A DNA stretch of 64,000 bases, taken from Mantis religiosa (taxonomy: Eukaryota > Arthropoda > Insecta > Mantodea > Mantidae). The notes under the pieces were generated by a model, which was given only the letters and a program-made list of their open reading frames with translations, was not told the DNA's origin and did not search any database. The DNA lies in the NCBI GenBank assembly GCA_030765055.1, contig CM060950.1:274430540-274494539 (forward strand). Direction: 5' to 3'. Shown here piece after piece: positions 36,022-47,234 of the stretch; the first letter of the stretch is position 1, and each line of letters starts with the position of its first letter. Position numbers and translations under genes: made by a program.

Positions 36022-36286
36022 CTTGGATTTTATCTTTGTTACTTTTAGAGATTTTAATTTAATAGTCTGGTGATTGGTTGGCCTTTTTGTAGCATTTTAC
36101 TCTATTAGTGGTGCGTTTTATTTTATATATCTATATTTTTTTTAACCTTTGGAGTACCTTTGTTGGGTGCTTTTATTTTATTTCATCTTTTAGATTAGTT
36201 TGTGTGGCTTTTAGCTCTTAATGTTAACTTCGGGCCCAAATGACCTTGTCTACGGGCCCTAAAACCCACTAATCCAATCCAATCCA

Positions 36287-36521
36287 ATCTTCGGAGTCAT
36301 CATCTGGGGAGGACTCCGACCGGCGACAGTCATCTACGTCGGTCAAAATTTCTAATCGTTTTGAGCTTCTCGAACCTAAAGTTACGGAAGTGAAACAGTC
36401 CTCTTCCATAGAAGATATGGAGCAGGATGTACCTGACCATACTCCTGCATCGGCAGCAAAGAAGAGGCAGGACAAACCTGCTGAAATGAGCCCACCAAAG
36501 AAAAAGGGCAAGTTGATCTGA
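36287..36521 (+). pseudogene. LINE B ORF1, C-terminal part after LINE C
   Basis: Acidic and serine-rich start, then SIEDMEQDVPDHTPASAAKK and a basic end KKKGKLI, stop TGA at 36519. It matches the ORF1 C-terminus of LINE A (17700-17490). The 10-bp TSD of LINE C (ATCTTCGAAG/ATCTTCGGAG) lies at its beginning. Confidence 0.8.
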
Positions 36522-36581
36522 CCACCGCTGAAACCTACGTAATGTGTGTACTTATTTGACATATCCCATTACTATCGCCAT

Positions 36582-39500
36582 GGCTATCCTTCAATGGAGC
36601 ATACGAGGTTTAAGAGCACATCGACCAGAACTGGAACTTTTCCTCAGTAAGCATAACCCCTTGTTGGTATGCTTACAAGAGACTAAGCTACTACCACAAG
36701 ACAAGTTTAAAATCAGAAGCTACACACCACTGAGGTGTGATATTGAAACAGAAGAGGGCATTCCTGTTCACGGGGGCACTATGATGCTCCTCAGGGATGA
36801 CATATATGTAGATCCGCTACAGCTACAATCTGACATACAATCTGTAGTTGTAAGGATTAAGCTGCCATCAATCGAATTTTGCATTTGCAATGTATATGTA
36901 CCGCCATCAGATGACCTATCGTTAACTGACCTTGAAGACCTGGTTTCCCAGCTTTCAACACCATTTCTAATAGTGGGAGACTTTAATGCCCATCACCCAC
37001 TCTGGGGGTCAAATCGGGCATGTTCGAGAGGCAAACTCATTGCAAAATTCTTGGAGAGCAATAACTTGGTTCTTCTGAACACCGGAGAGCCAACGTTCCT
37101 TTCAATGTTCCTGTGTGTTCATCACAGTTAGCAGTGTCATTACAGATGAATGTCATCTCTGATTTACATTCCAGCGACCACTTCCCGTGTCTTCTTAGTC
37201 TCTTAGCACAAGATGTGTCTCCCTCGCGTATTCTAGATGGTGCTTTGATCGTGCCAACTGGAACCTTTACACCCAGTTGGCTGTCTTTGATTACAGCGAG
37301 CACGATTCTGTGAATGATTTAGTTGATCATCTCACAGAGAAAATTCTTTCCGCTGCAGAGCAGTCTATTCCACGTTCGGCTACCCACCTCGGTGGATTTC
37401 CTGTCCCATGGTTGACCAACGGCTGCCGGAATGCTATTCGTGCTCGTAGACGTGCTCTGAGGGTATTCCAACGACACCCTACCCTAAGTAATCTAATTGA
37501 GTACAAGAAAGTGCGTGCAAAGTCTAGGCAAATAATTAAGGATAGCAAAAAAACCTCATGGAACAACTTTGTATCATCTTTTAACAGATGTACACCTTCC
37601 TCTGTTGTATAGGATAGGTTAAGGCGCGTGGCCGGAAAATCAACCCACCTTTCAATCCCTCGTCTGAAAACAACTACAGGAGTTGTTGTTGATCCGTTTG
37701 TCGTGGCTAACACCTTCGGCTGTGCTTTCGCTCAGGTGTCTAGCTCAAGTAATTATGCTCCTGAGTTTATCTCAATTAAGACTCAGGTAGAATCTCAAGG
37801 TTTCATGTTTAGTTCCAGAAACCTTGAAGATTATAACCGCCTCTTCACCTTGGCAGAGTTAGAACACGCTCTTTCATCATCGCGACTGACAGCACCAGGA
37901 CCAGACGGAATCCACGTTCAAATGTTACTACATCTCTCACCTGAAGGTAAGGCATTCCTGCTCGAGGTCTATAACCGTGTTTGGGTTGATGCCACGTTTC
38001 CTGACAAGTGGCGAGAAGCCACCATTATACCTATCTTGAAAGCTGGCAAGGACCGTCACCTCCCTTCTAGCTACCGTCCTATTTCACTCACCAGTTGCGT
38101 ATGCAAGGTGATGGAACGCATGATAAATGGGCGGTTGGTATGGTGGCTGGAAACGCACAACCTACTGAATAACATCCATTGCGGTTTTTGACGACGCCTT
38201 TCAACAGTGGATCATCTTGTGTCCATGTCGACACAGATTATGAACGGTTTTCTTAAAAACTGTCAAACAGTCGGAATATTTTTTGACCTCGAAAAGGCTT
38301 ATGATACGTGTTGGCGGGCAGGGTTGCTACGTACTCTGCACACCTGGAATATACGTGGACGCCTACCACTCTTCCTTCAGGAATTCTTGAAAGACCGCGT
38401 ATTCCGAGTAAGGGTTGGCTCGGTTTTTTCGAATCTTTTTGTTCAAGAGAACGGTGTACCACAGGGATCGGTACTAAGTGTTACGTTGTTTGCTATTGCG
38501 ATTAATTCTATCTCAAAATGTGTATCTCAGGGATTTCGTCATGCCTATTTGTAGACGACTTTGCCGTCTACTGTACATCTCAGCGCACTCCGTTTTTAGA
38601 GCGCCGCCTTCAGACCACCTTGGACAACCTTAAGAGTTGGAGTTTAAAAAAGGCTTCCGATTCTCCGCTGAGAAAACCATCTGTGTTAACTTCTGGCGTC
38701 AGCAGAGTCGACTACCTCCAAGGCTCCGGCTAGACGCTGATCTACTACCTTTTGCATATGAGACGAGGTTCCTTGGAGTGATATTTGATAGAAAACTTAG
38801 TTGGTCGTCGCATATAGCACAACTGAAAGCACGAAATATCTTGCGGGTACTAAGTGGAAAATCGTGGGGAGCGGATCGTACAGTGTTATTGCGACTTTAT
38901 CGCGCACTCATCCGTTCCAAATTAGATTATGGTAGTATCGTTTATGGCTCAGCACGACCATCTGTGCTGAAGAGATTAGACACAGTCCATAATTGCGGTA
39001 TACGTATAGCAGTTGGGGCATTTCCAACGAACCGAGTTATAAGCCTGTATGCTGAGTCTGCAGAACTTCCTCTGCAGTACAGGCGCAACATGTTATTAGC
39101 AAATTATGGCTGTGGACTTAATTGCATGCCCACACATCCATCGTTTACGCCGTTCTTTAACACCTTCATGGACGCGCATTGTAGGAACACTTCTATTAAA
39201 CCAAAGTCACCTGGTTTTCGTTTCCGGGAGCTCCTTAGACATCTTGATACTGAAATGCCCAAGATGTATCCTAGGGGGGAGAGGACATACCCTCCTTGGT
39301 TGTGCAGAGCGTCCCAGTTGATCTGGGCATGACTAAATATGATAAATCTACTATGTCTATGTCTAGTATCCGCACATGTTTTTTAGAATTTTTATCGCGA
39401 TATGAGGACCATTTTGTAATTTATACTGATGTCTCCAAGAACTCAAATGGCATTGGTTGTGCTTATGTGTGTGGAACCGAACCGTATACATTTGGATTCC

Positions 39501-40216
39501 ACACTAGCACTTCCATTTTTACTGCAGAGCTCTATGCAATATACCGGGCCATTTTATACGTATATCGACAAAAGTTGGGGAACTGCTTAATCCTGAGTGA
39601 TTCCCTCAGTGCACTTCAAAGCCTACGGCAGCTGTACAACTACCACCTTATTGTGCAGCGTATACAGGATGCCCTCCATGTTTTACACGCTTCTGGCGTT
39701 AGCGTGGTGTGTGCATGGATCCCTGGTCATGTAGGCTTGCGGGGGATTGAAATGGCGGATTCGGCAGCCAAGACGGCTACCATGAAGCCCAGGGTTCGAG
39801 TACCATCTGTGACATCAGAAGGTTTTAGGGCCAGATTGCGGAGAGCTGTGCAAACCTGCTGGCAGGAAGAGTGGTCCGCTCTCCGCAATAATAATCTTAG
39901 ATCTATGAAAGAACTTCCGATTCCCTGGGTTGCCTCCAGTCGGTCATCTCGTCGCAAGAAGGTGTGTTTGGTTCGGTTGCGTATTGGGCACTGCTTTTTT
40001 ACTCATAGTTTTCTTTTTAAAAAGGAGCCTTCTCCACTGTGTCCGTTTTGCAAAGAAACGTTATCTGTACGACACGTGCTGCTAGAGTGTTTTCACATAG
40101 CAGACCTTAGGACGTCTCTGCAGCTGCCGGCCAGCTTTGCAGAAATGCTAGCGGACGATAACGCAGTAGTGGAGAAGGTATTTAGCTTCTTTTCTAGGTT
40201 ACACTTTAGGATTTAG
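36582..40216 (+). pseudogene. LINE B ORF2 (endonuclease, RT, RNase H)
   Basis: Endonuclease from MAILQWSIRGLRAHRPEL at 36582, with CLQETKL, FLIVGDFNAHHPLWGS and FLESNNLVLLNTGEPTFLS, breaking near 37100. RT: 37628-38191 (APGPDGIHVQMLLHL, YRPISLTSCVCKVMERM), 38207-38554 (IFFDLEKAYDTCW, ENGVPQGSVLS), FVDD at 38548-38559 in the next frame, thumb 38637-39332. RNase H occupies 39296-40216, a clean 300-codon stretch with TAELYAIYRA, SDSLSALQSL, PGHVGLRG and a terminal CPFCKETLSVRHVLLEC knuckle. At least five frame breaks. Confidence 0.87.
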
Positions 40217-40372
40217 TGAAGGAAATTTTTAGTAGGTTTTGATTGATATTTAGTTTTCTTCTTCTTCTTTTTGTGTGTGTGCGTGTGCGCGTGCGCGCGT
40301 GCGCGTGTGCGTGTTTAATTTTAATAGTTTTATTTATACTTATATAGCTTTTGGAAATTTTTATATCTGGCT
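40217..40372 (+). repeat. LINE B 3' UTR with (GT/GC)n patch
   Basis: After ORF2, a CTT run and an alternating GTGTGCGC tract (40273-40312) lie before the site of LINE D. Left copy of D's duplication TATATCTGGCT is at 40362-40372. Confidence 0.75.
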
Positions 40373-41299
40373 GCCCCTCAAAATCCAACCTCTGCGGTCC
40401 TCGTCCCGAGGGGTGGGCAACAGGAAGTAGGGGACTGACTGATGGGGTGATGTACGGTGGGGACTTGGTGTACCCCACGACCGCTACGGCTGCCGAGAAG
40501 GCCCATCAGTAACCCCGAAACCTGGCAGAAGAGGCTCTGGTATTTTTCCCCAGGGACCTACTACGGTAGGTACGGGATTGGCGATCCCGGGGTCCCTAGC
40601 CACTCACCCTCAATTCATCCCCTTCATCTCCATCAACTGTGCCACATAAAGCTACTGCTTGACAGTAAGCATCACAATCTTCCTCTTCTAGTTTTTTATT
40701 ATAATTATTAGCACGTAAGGTCTTAGGTTTATAACTCCTGTCTCACCAGCAGGGATCTCTCCTATCTCCGTGGTTCTGTCCCACGGTTTTCAGCGCGGCT
40801 TCCGACATGTGTGCTCTCCGGAGGTCTCAAAAGTGAAGGTTGAGCGGACCCTTCGCACTGCCCCTATGTGTAGCCTTAGGTGCGGAGCCCGTCCACACCG
40901 TCAAGTACACCCACGTAGCTCCTTGAGGGCCCGGTCTGTGTTAATCTCCCGACGGCCGTGCTTGCCGTTGGGTTAGTATCACGAACCGGACGTGTTACCG
41001 CTGACAGAACCCCGGTGTAATCAACCACAAGTCCCCTGAATCCGCGTGTGCCCTTTATGCGCAGCGCGGCCTAAAGTGGGGAGCCACAGGTGGTTATTCC
41101 TGTGGTAGGGGCATAAAGCCGGGGTGTGCGTGGTGAACGGTTTACCCATACGGACAAGCAGTGGATATTGAAGGGTAGCTTTTTTGAGGTACAAATGAGA
41201 TTGGTCATGGGTGGGGTCCCCATGACGGCACAGACCGTGAAGATTCGGTGTCTTTCTCTCTTTAACCCCCGGATGGCAGGCTGACGCCGACGGTTCCGG

Positions 41300-42482
41300 A
41301 TGGGGGTCCTATTCAAAATGCATCCGCGCAAAACCTCTTTCATCGACCCGTATATAGTGATGACCTTGGCATGTAATGGCAAAACGTTAAAGGATATCAG
41401 TCCCTTCTACATAAAGCGCGAACTCGATAAGATCAGTGGCCCTGTGAAAAACGCTACGCGTCTCCGAGACGGCAGCTTATTATTAGAGAGGACAAGTGCG
41501 GACCAGTCTAAGAAGCTACAGAAAGCGACCTTGTTGGGCTCCTACCCTATCCGGGTAGCCCCACACAAGACGCTTAACACCTGCAGAGGAGTAGTCACCA
41601 CCTCCAGCTTAGACGGTCTTGCAAACGAAAAAATTGTAAGTTGCCTCTCTGATCAACTGGTTTGTCAGGCGTACCGGCTAACACGGAAGCAGGATGGCAA
41701 GGAATACCCGTTACGTACGGGTTTTCTCACTTTTTGCTGGGACAAAGTTACCAGAATTCATCTATTGCGGATATGAACGTGCTAGCGTCCGCCAGTATGT
41801 CCCGAACCCCATGCGCTGTTTTCAATGTCAGCGGTTCGGACATACTAAGGTCACGTGTACCAATCCTGCACTTTGTGAGAAATGTGGCCTACCGACACAT
41901 GAAGACCCAAACTGCAGTCGAACACCTTGTTGCGTGAACTGTGGCGGCAGTCACCCCTCCAGTTCGCGACAGTGCCCTAGATTCATGGACGAAAAGAGCA
42001 TTCAGGAGCTACGTGTAAAAGAACGCCTGACTTTTCCAGAGGCACGACGGCGCTTTGAACAACTAAAGCCTGCTACCACTACTACTGGATATGCATCAGC
42101 AGCTCGCCGTACTCCTAATACCACTGTTGCTGTTCAACACGTCCCTGTCGCCCACGCATCCACGCAGACTGACTTTCTAGCCGTTAAACCCGCCTCTCAG
42201 ACTGCTTGTATATCCACCAGCACTACCTCCGTTTCAGCCGTACAGACTCCAGCAACCAAGCCATCACCGAGTAACAACAGTCCAGTAGTAAATGTGAAAA
42301 ACCGATCCCGGCCACAACATAGATCGCGAAGTCGCTCGCCTTCTATTAGATCCCGGTCTCGTTCTACGAGCCGTAGGAGTTCTGACTCCCGATCATCAGC
42401 GGAGTCTCAGGAGGCTAACGATTTTCGAATCGTAGGGCCCAAGTCAGCCAAGGTCAAAAAAAAGGTTAAAACGGCCCATTAA
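41300..42482 (+). pseudogene. LINE D ORF1 with CCHC knuckles and RS-rich tail
   Basis: Starts ATG 41300 and runs to about 41745, where one extra T in a T-run shifts the frame; the second frame runs unbroken to 42482. Order: RRM-like N-terminal half (FYIKRELDKISGPVKNATRL, LDGLANEKIVSCL), three knuckles RCFQCQRFGHTKVTC, CEKCGLPTHEDPNC and CCVNCGGSHPSSSRQC, a helical KERLTFPEARRRFEQ segment, a Thr/Ser/Ala linker, and an Arg-Ser repeat tail (HRSRSRSPS, RSRSRSTSRRSS). Family role: RNA binding and chaperoning. The RS tail is unusual and could engage nuclear import or SR-protein kinases. Confidence 0.85.
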
Positions 42483-44283
42483 AAACTTCATGGAAATAAT
42501 CCAGTGGAATGTCAATGGTTTTCGAGCTCGTGCTCAAGACCTACAACATTTAGTTTCTCAACGGTCACCATCAATTATTTGTCTCCAGGAAACCCACTTA
42601 CATCCCAATCACTCGTTACACCTTCACTCTTTCTCTGCATTTAGAAGCGACTCTCTTGCAGGTATGCGTGCAAGCGGTGGCGTTGCTACCTTAGTGGCGC
42701 CTAACATCTCAGCCGCCAACGTTCCTCTCACCACACCATTTCAAGCTGTGGCCGTTCGGATACAGCTGGAGAGCATCAGTTTTACCATCTGCAACATGTA
42801 CCTGCCGCCGCTCAGTATAGTTCCAGAGCGTGATCTTCAAGCCCTATTGGCTCAGCTCCCCTCACCACTACTCCTTGTGGGAGATTTGAATGCCAAGCAC
42901 ACGCTCTGGGGATCAGACACTGATGACGCCCGTGGATGCCTCCTCGTAGACGTCTTTGATAACTCTGACCTGCTTCTGCTAAATACTGGTGACCCGACAT
43001 TCCTATCATCCGCTTATGGTACACATTCCGTACTAGACCTTTCTTTCTGCAGTCCGTCATTAGGACCACTACTTGAGTGGTCAGTACTTTCTGACCTCTT
43101 TTGGCAGTGATCATTACCCCATTAACATTCATTTTTCTGGCCGCCAATGTGTACCTTCTCGACATCCTCGCTGGATTATTTCCAAAGCTAACTGGGGAAA
43201 ATTCCAATCCCTCATACACCTCATCGACGATGGTTTCGACACCATCGATGCAATGGTCGAATATTTTACTTGCTCGATCCTGCTCGCAGCAGAATCCAGC
43301 ATTCCTCGAGGTTCAACTACACCACGTCGTATCCCTGTACCGTGGTGGTCCGAGGAATGCAGTTTGGCTATCAAAGCACGCAAACGTGCTTTGCGCGTTT
43401 TTCAGCGGCACCCGACGGAAGGGAACTTCGTTGCCTTCAAACGTTCTCGCGCTAGGGCACGCTTTATACTGCGCAACGCAAAGCGTAAATCTTGGGAAGC
43501 CTATGTGTCTTCGCTTTCCCGGCGCAGCTCCACCCAACAAGTTTGGTCAGCTGTTCGGCGGATGTATGGCAAGTATCGCCGGACGGTAATTCCCGGCCTT
43601 GCCATCAGCGGTTCCATGTGCACCACCGAGCAGGACATGGCTGAAGCCCTAGCTACCACATTTGCTGCTACTAGCCAAACTGCCCCCTATGACGCTCTCT
43701 TCCTGCCTATTAAGGAAAAGGCGGAGCGGGTACCACTTAATTTTAATAGTGACTGCACCGAGCCGTACAATCAACCTTTCACCGCAGCCGAGCTCGCCCA
43801 TTCTCTGGCGTTAGCAAAGGATTCTTCTCCAGGTCCCGATGACGTACACCGACAGATGCTGCTACATCTTCCATCTGAGGCGCTATGTTTCCTTTTAAAC
43901 ATCTATAACCGCATTTGGCATGAGCGAGTTTTCCCTTCCTCCTGGCGAGAGGGTATCGTCATCCCCATCCCTCGACCCGGAAAGGACCGCACGCTACCAT
44001 CTAGCTACCGCCCCATTTGCCTAACGAGTGTCATCTGTAAGACGTTGGAGCGCATGATAAACGCTCGGTTAAATTGGTGGCTAGAAAAACATAACCATCT
44101 GTCCAAATTGCAATGCGGTTTTCGTCGCAATCGCTCAAGTGTCGATAATCTAACACGCCTTGAGGGGTATATTTCTGATGCGTTTCTACTGAAACAGCAC
44201 GCCGTGGGCGTTTTCCTCGACCTGGAGAAGGCTTATGACACCACCTGGCGGTACGGCATACTCCGTAACCTACATGGTTACGG

Positions 44284-45050
44284 TATGTATGTATGTATTT
44301 ATTAACTGCAATTGGGTACTACCCGGTGGCAGAGTTAAGAATACAGATCAAATTACATATACTAGATTTACAACAATAATACAGTAAACAATACAAACAT
44401 GATATTATTTTACTTTAGTCACTTAAAACTTATCTAATTACTTCTCTATTTACATATTATATACCATTATAATTCAAAAGTTAAACTATAAACCATCTAG
44501 ATTTTTTCTAAATTTCTTCAGCGACAGGGGACAGCCCCGAAAGACTGCTACAGGCAATTCATTCCATTCTTCAATGGTTCTATTAACAAAAGAAAATTTT
44601 CCTACGTCGGTTCTGTATCTTCTACCTTTAATTTTATACCTATGATCGTTTCGTCCATAATAATCCGGATTATCTAACCTTACATTAACGTCCACCCATG
44701 CCTTTACACCAGCATTAGCTTTGAATAACGCTACCAACCTATGTTTTTTACGCCTAATTCTTAATTCCTCCCATTTAGTCTCATCTCCTTTTATAGGCCC
44801 AAAATACTTGCCTCTTTTTATGAATTTTATTGCCCTCTTCTGTATTTTTTCTAATGGATCGATTTGGTTAGCTCTATACGGGTCCCAGCATGCTACTCCA
44901 TATTCCATAACCGGCCGCACTAAGGCCTTGTAGGCAATTTCCCTGGATCTAGCGCTCCCCTTTTTCAATATTCTCATTACGAAATGTAATGCCTTCCACG
45001 CATTCCTAGTTGTGGAATTTACTTGTTCGTCCCATCCAGCATTACTTGCC
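44284..45050 (-). mobile_element. LINE fragment E inside LINE D
   Basis: About 765 bp, minus strand, interrupting the RT of D between YGM and RGHLPEF. It carries the C-terminal 180 or so codons of another LINE ORF2 and a 3' UTR ending ACCCGGTAGTACCCAATTGC plus an (ATAC)n tail at 44284-44300. No convincing target duplication (at most ATG), so the insertion may have been accompanied by a small deletion. Confidence 0.8.
44486..45050 (-). pseudogene. LINE E ORF2 C-terminal domain
   Basis: An open stretch of about 188 codons: RKAWKALHFVMRILKKGS-type helix, ALVRPVMEYGVACWDPY, EKIQKRAIKFIKR, then RYRTDVGKFSFVNRTIEEWNELP and a terminal SLKKFRKNLDGL. This is the post-RT region common in CR1/Jockey-type LINEs of arthropods. 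It is 5'-truncated, so there is no RT core. It shows no internal stop, suggesting a fairly recent insertion. Confidence 0.75.
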
Positions 45051-47117
45051 ATGCGTGGTCATCTACCCGAATTCCTATGCAACTTTTTAAAACTTCGCCG
45101 TTTTCGGGTTCGCATAGGAAACACTATATCACGGGAGCGGATACAGGAGAACGGCGTACCTCAAGGGTCAATTTTGAGCGTCACCCTTTTTGCCGTAGCG
45201 ATTAACGGCATCACTAGTGCCGTTCGAAGTGGAATTCCATCATCCCTCTATGTTGACGACTTCGCAGTCTATTATAGGTCTGCCAACATAGATCACATTG
45301 AGCGCCAACTGCAGCTGACCATTACCCAGCTAGCAGCTTGGGCGCTTCAAACCGGCTTCCGTTTTTCAGCTCCGAAGACGCAGTGTATTCACTTTCACCG
45401 CCTACGAGGTATTCACCCGCCCCCTGATCTTCATTTGAACGGCACACCCCTGCCATTTGTCTCGCACCTGAAGTTCTTGGGCCTCTACTTGGACCGACAA
45501 CTCAATTGGGAGCACCACATTCGTCACCTTCGAGCCTCTTGCGATCGTTCTCTTCGGGTGCTGAAGGTATTATCTGGAGCATCTTGGGGGGGCGATCGCA
45601 CGGTAATGTTGAGGTTGTACCGCTCTCTGGTTCGGTCCAAGCTGGATTATGGCAGTTTTATTTATGGCGCAGCGACCGCCTCTAAACTTCGCCTTTTAGA
45701 CACCGTGCATCATACTGGCATCCGCCTTGCCACAGGAGCTTTCCGCACCAGTCGAGTCGACTGCCTGTATGCAGACTCAGGCGAACCTCCACTCCATATT
45801 CGTCGCTCGCTGTTACTCTGCTCATACGTTTCGAAGTTGGCAAGTTATCCCAATCATCCTTGTTTTAAACCAGTTCTGCGTCCAGATTTAGCCCACCGTT
45901 ATATGCGCCCTGGTTCTCACACACGCCCCATGGGAATAAGATTTCGGGATCTACTACATTCGCATGTGCTCCGAATGCCTCGCGTGGAGAGGTCGTCCAT
46001 CTGCCCCTATCCTGCATGACAGCTCAATCGTGCGCAGTTCGATCTCGCTCTTTCAAACAATTCTAGACTCGCTACTCCACATTCGGTGTTCCAACAACTT
46101 TTTGCCGAATTACTGGGCCGTTACCCTAACTATGTTCCGGTCTTTACAGACGGTTCTCAGTTAGGTAACGCTACGGGTTGCGCGTTCTTCGTTAACGGTG
46201 AGGCTCACAAATTTCGACTTCTGGACTCAACTTCGGTCTTCTCAGCAGAGCTGTATGCCATCTTCTATTTGCTCCTTTTTATTTGCAAGTTAGCCCCTGG
46301 CTCTTTTATTGTTTGCACCGACTCTCTCAGTGCTCTTCAGGGCTTGAAACAGCAGACTCCCGCTCACTCTCTTGCTTTAAAAATACAGGCCCAGATCTCG
46401 CAAATGCTCGGTCGAGGATACCATTTAGTTTTTACTTGGACCCCAGGCCATGTGGGCATTTCCGGGAATGAGGAGGCGGACGCGGCTGCTAAGTCCGCTT
46501 GCAGTTTGCCCCGGAGTTTAACTTCTACAGTGCCATACCAGGATGTGCAACGTTTATTCCGTCGCCATCTCCTATCTGCTTGGCAGCAATCCTGGACAGC
46601 TATAGAAGGCACACAACTACGGGGTATAAAGGAGAGCGTACAACCCTGGCAAACATCCTGCAGGGCTAACCGGCGAGCCGAGGTGATACTCACCCGGCTG
46701 AGAATTGGGCACACACGAGCTAAGAGGGGAACCGGCCCCTGTGTGTGCCTCGTGTTCAGTACGCCTCACGGTGCGGCACGTACTGCTGCATTGCCCGCAG
46801 TACGCCCGCGTTCGCCAGTCTTTGGGCTTGGGGACTAACTTGCAAGGTGTTTTAGGTTACGACCCAGTGGCCGTGGATAAGGCACTGCGGTTTATTTTTA
46901 AAATAGGTTTTAATAAACAAGTGTAACTTTTATTTTATATTTATTACTTTTACAGTTTTTAAAGTAAGAGTCTTTAGATCGTTTTTAATGTTCTTTTAGC
47001 AGTTGAGTGTTTTTATTATATTGTTTTAGCTAAATTTTTATAGCCTTTAGGTTTTAGTATTGACTTCGGGCCCGAATGACCTTGTTGTCGACGGGCCCTA
47101 AAACGCCACACACTCAC

Positions 47118-47189
47118 TATATCTGGCTTTTACCATGACTTGTTTTTGTAACGGTGCTGATGACCGCTGTAGTTGAGCGCCCTTATACA

Positions 47190-47221
<32 letters not shown>
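47118..47221 (+). repeat. 3' end of LINE B with stem-loop and (CAT)n tail
   Basis: After D's right target duplication (47118-47128), the A/B-family 3' end resumes. Its stem-loop is at 47152-47185, followed by CACATCATCAT... of about 11 units. The tail sits directly on Gypsy sequence. Confidence 0.88.
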
Positions 47222-47222
<1 letters not shown>

Positions 47223-47234
47223 GCTCCCTCTGTC

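Larger units (their letters stand above)
30856..36286 (+). mobile_element. I-like LINE C (family 2), inside LINE B
   Basis: A 5,431-bp plus-strand LINE of a second family, also represented by D. It starts GCAGCCCCTCAAAATCC and ends with a (TCCAA)n tail. An imperfect 10-bp duplication flanks it (30846-30855, 36287-36296). 5' UTR of about 900 bp, ORF1, ORF2, and a 3' stem-loop (GGGCCC at 36232 and 36254). Compared with D it has deletions in ORF1 and in the endonuclease. Confidence 0.9.
42490..46926 (+). pseudogene. LINE D ORF2 (endonuclease, RT, RNase H)
   Basis: Starts MEIIQWNVNGFRARAQDL only 5 bases after the ORF1 stop. Endonuclease motifs: CLQETHL, LLLVGDLNAKHTLWGSD, and SDHYPINIH after a frameshift at about 43090. 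RT runs unbroken from 43073 to 44287 (SPGPDDVHRQMLLHL, YRPICLTSVICKTLERM, FLDLEKAYDTTW), where fragment E is inserted. It resumes 45050-46019 with ENGVPQGSILS and YVDD (45249-45260). RNase H 46086-46838 (VFTDGSQLG, AELYAIFYLLL, TDSLSALQGL, TPGHVGISGNEEAD). CCHC-like end CASCSVRLTVRHVLLHCP to 46926. Confidence 0.9.
40373..47117 (+). mobile_element. I-like LINE D (family 2), inside LINE B 3' UTR
   Basis: Best-preserved LINE of the window. Flanked by TATATCTGGCT (40362-40372, 47118-47128). About 6.0 kb without the E fragment. The 5' UTR (40373-41299) matches C, with an extra 28-bp hairpin-like stretch near 41088. ORF1 has one frameshift; ORF2 has a frameshift near 43090 and the E insertion. 3' end carries the GGGCCC stem-loop at 47068-47098. 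Confidence 0.92.
29228..47221 (+). mobile_element. I-like LINE B, split by LINEs C and D
   Basis: Second copy of the LINE A family, about 5.8 kb without its guests. Target duplication TGCTCCCTCTGTC at 29215-29227 and 47222-47234. Pieces: 29228-30855 (5' UTR, most of ORF1), 36297-40372 (end of ORF1, ORF2, start of 3' UTR) and 47129-47221 (3' end with stem-loop and CAT tail). It is antisense to the Gypsy it sits in, just like A. Several frameshifts. Confidence 0.92.

Noticed and set aside
40273..40312. Z-DNA-forming GT/GC tract as a regulatory element
   Set aside because: It lies in the 3' UTR of a dead LINE; there is no evidence of function.
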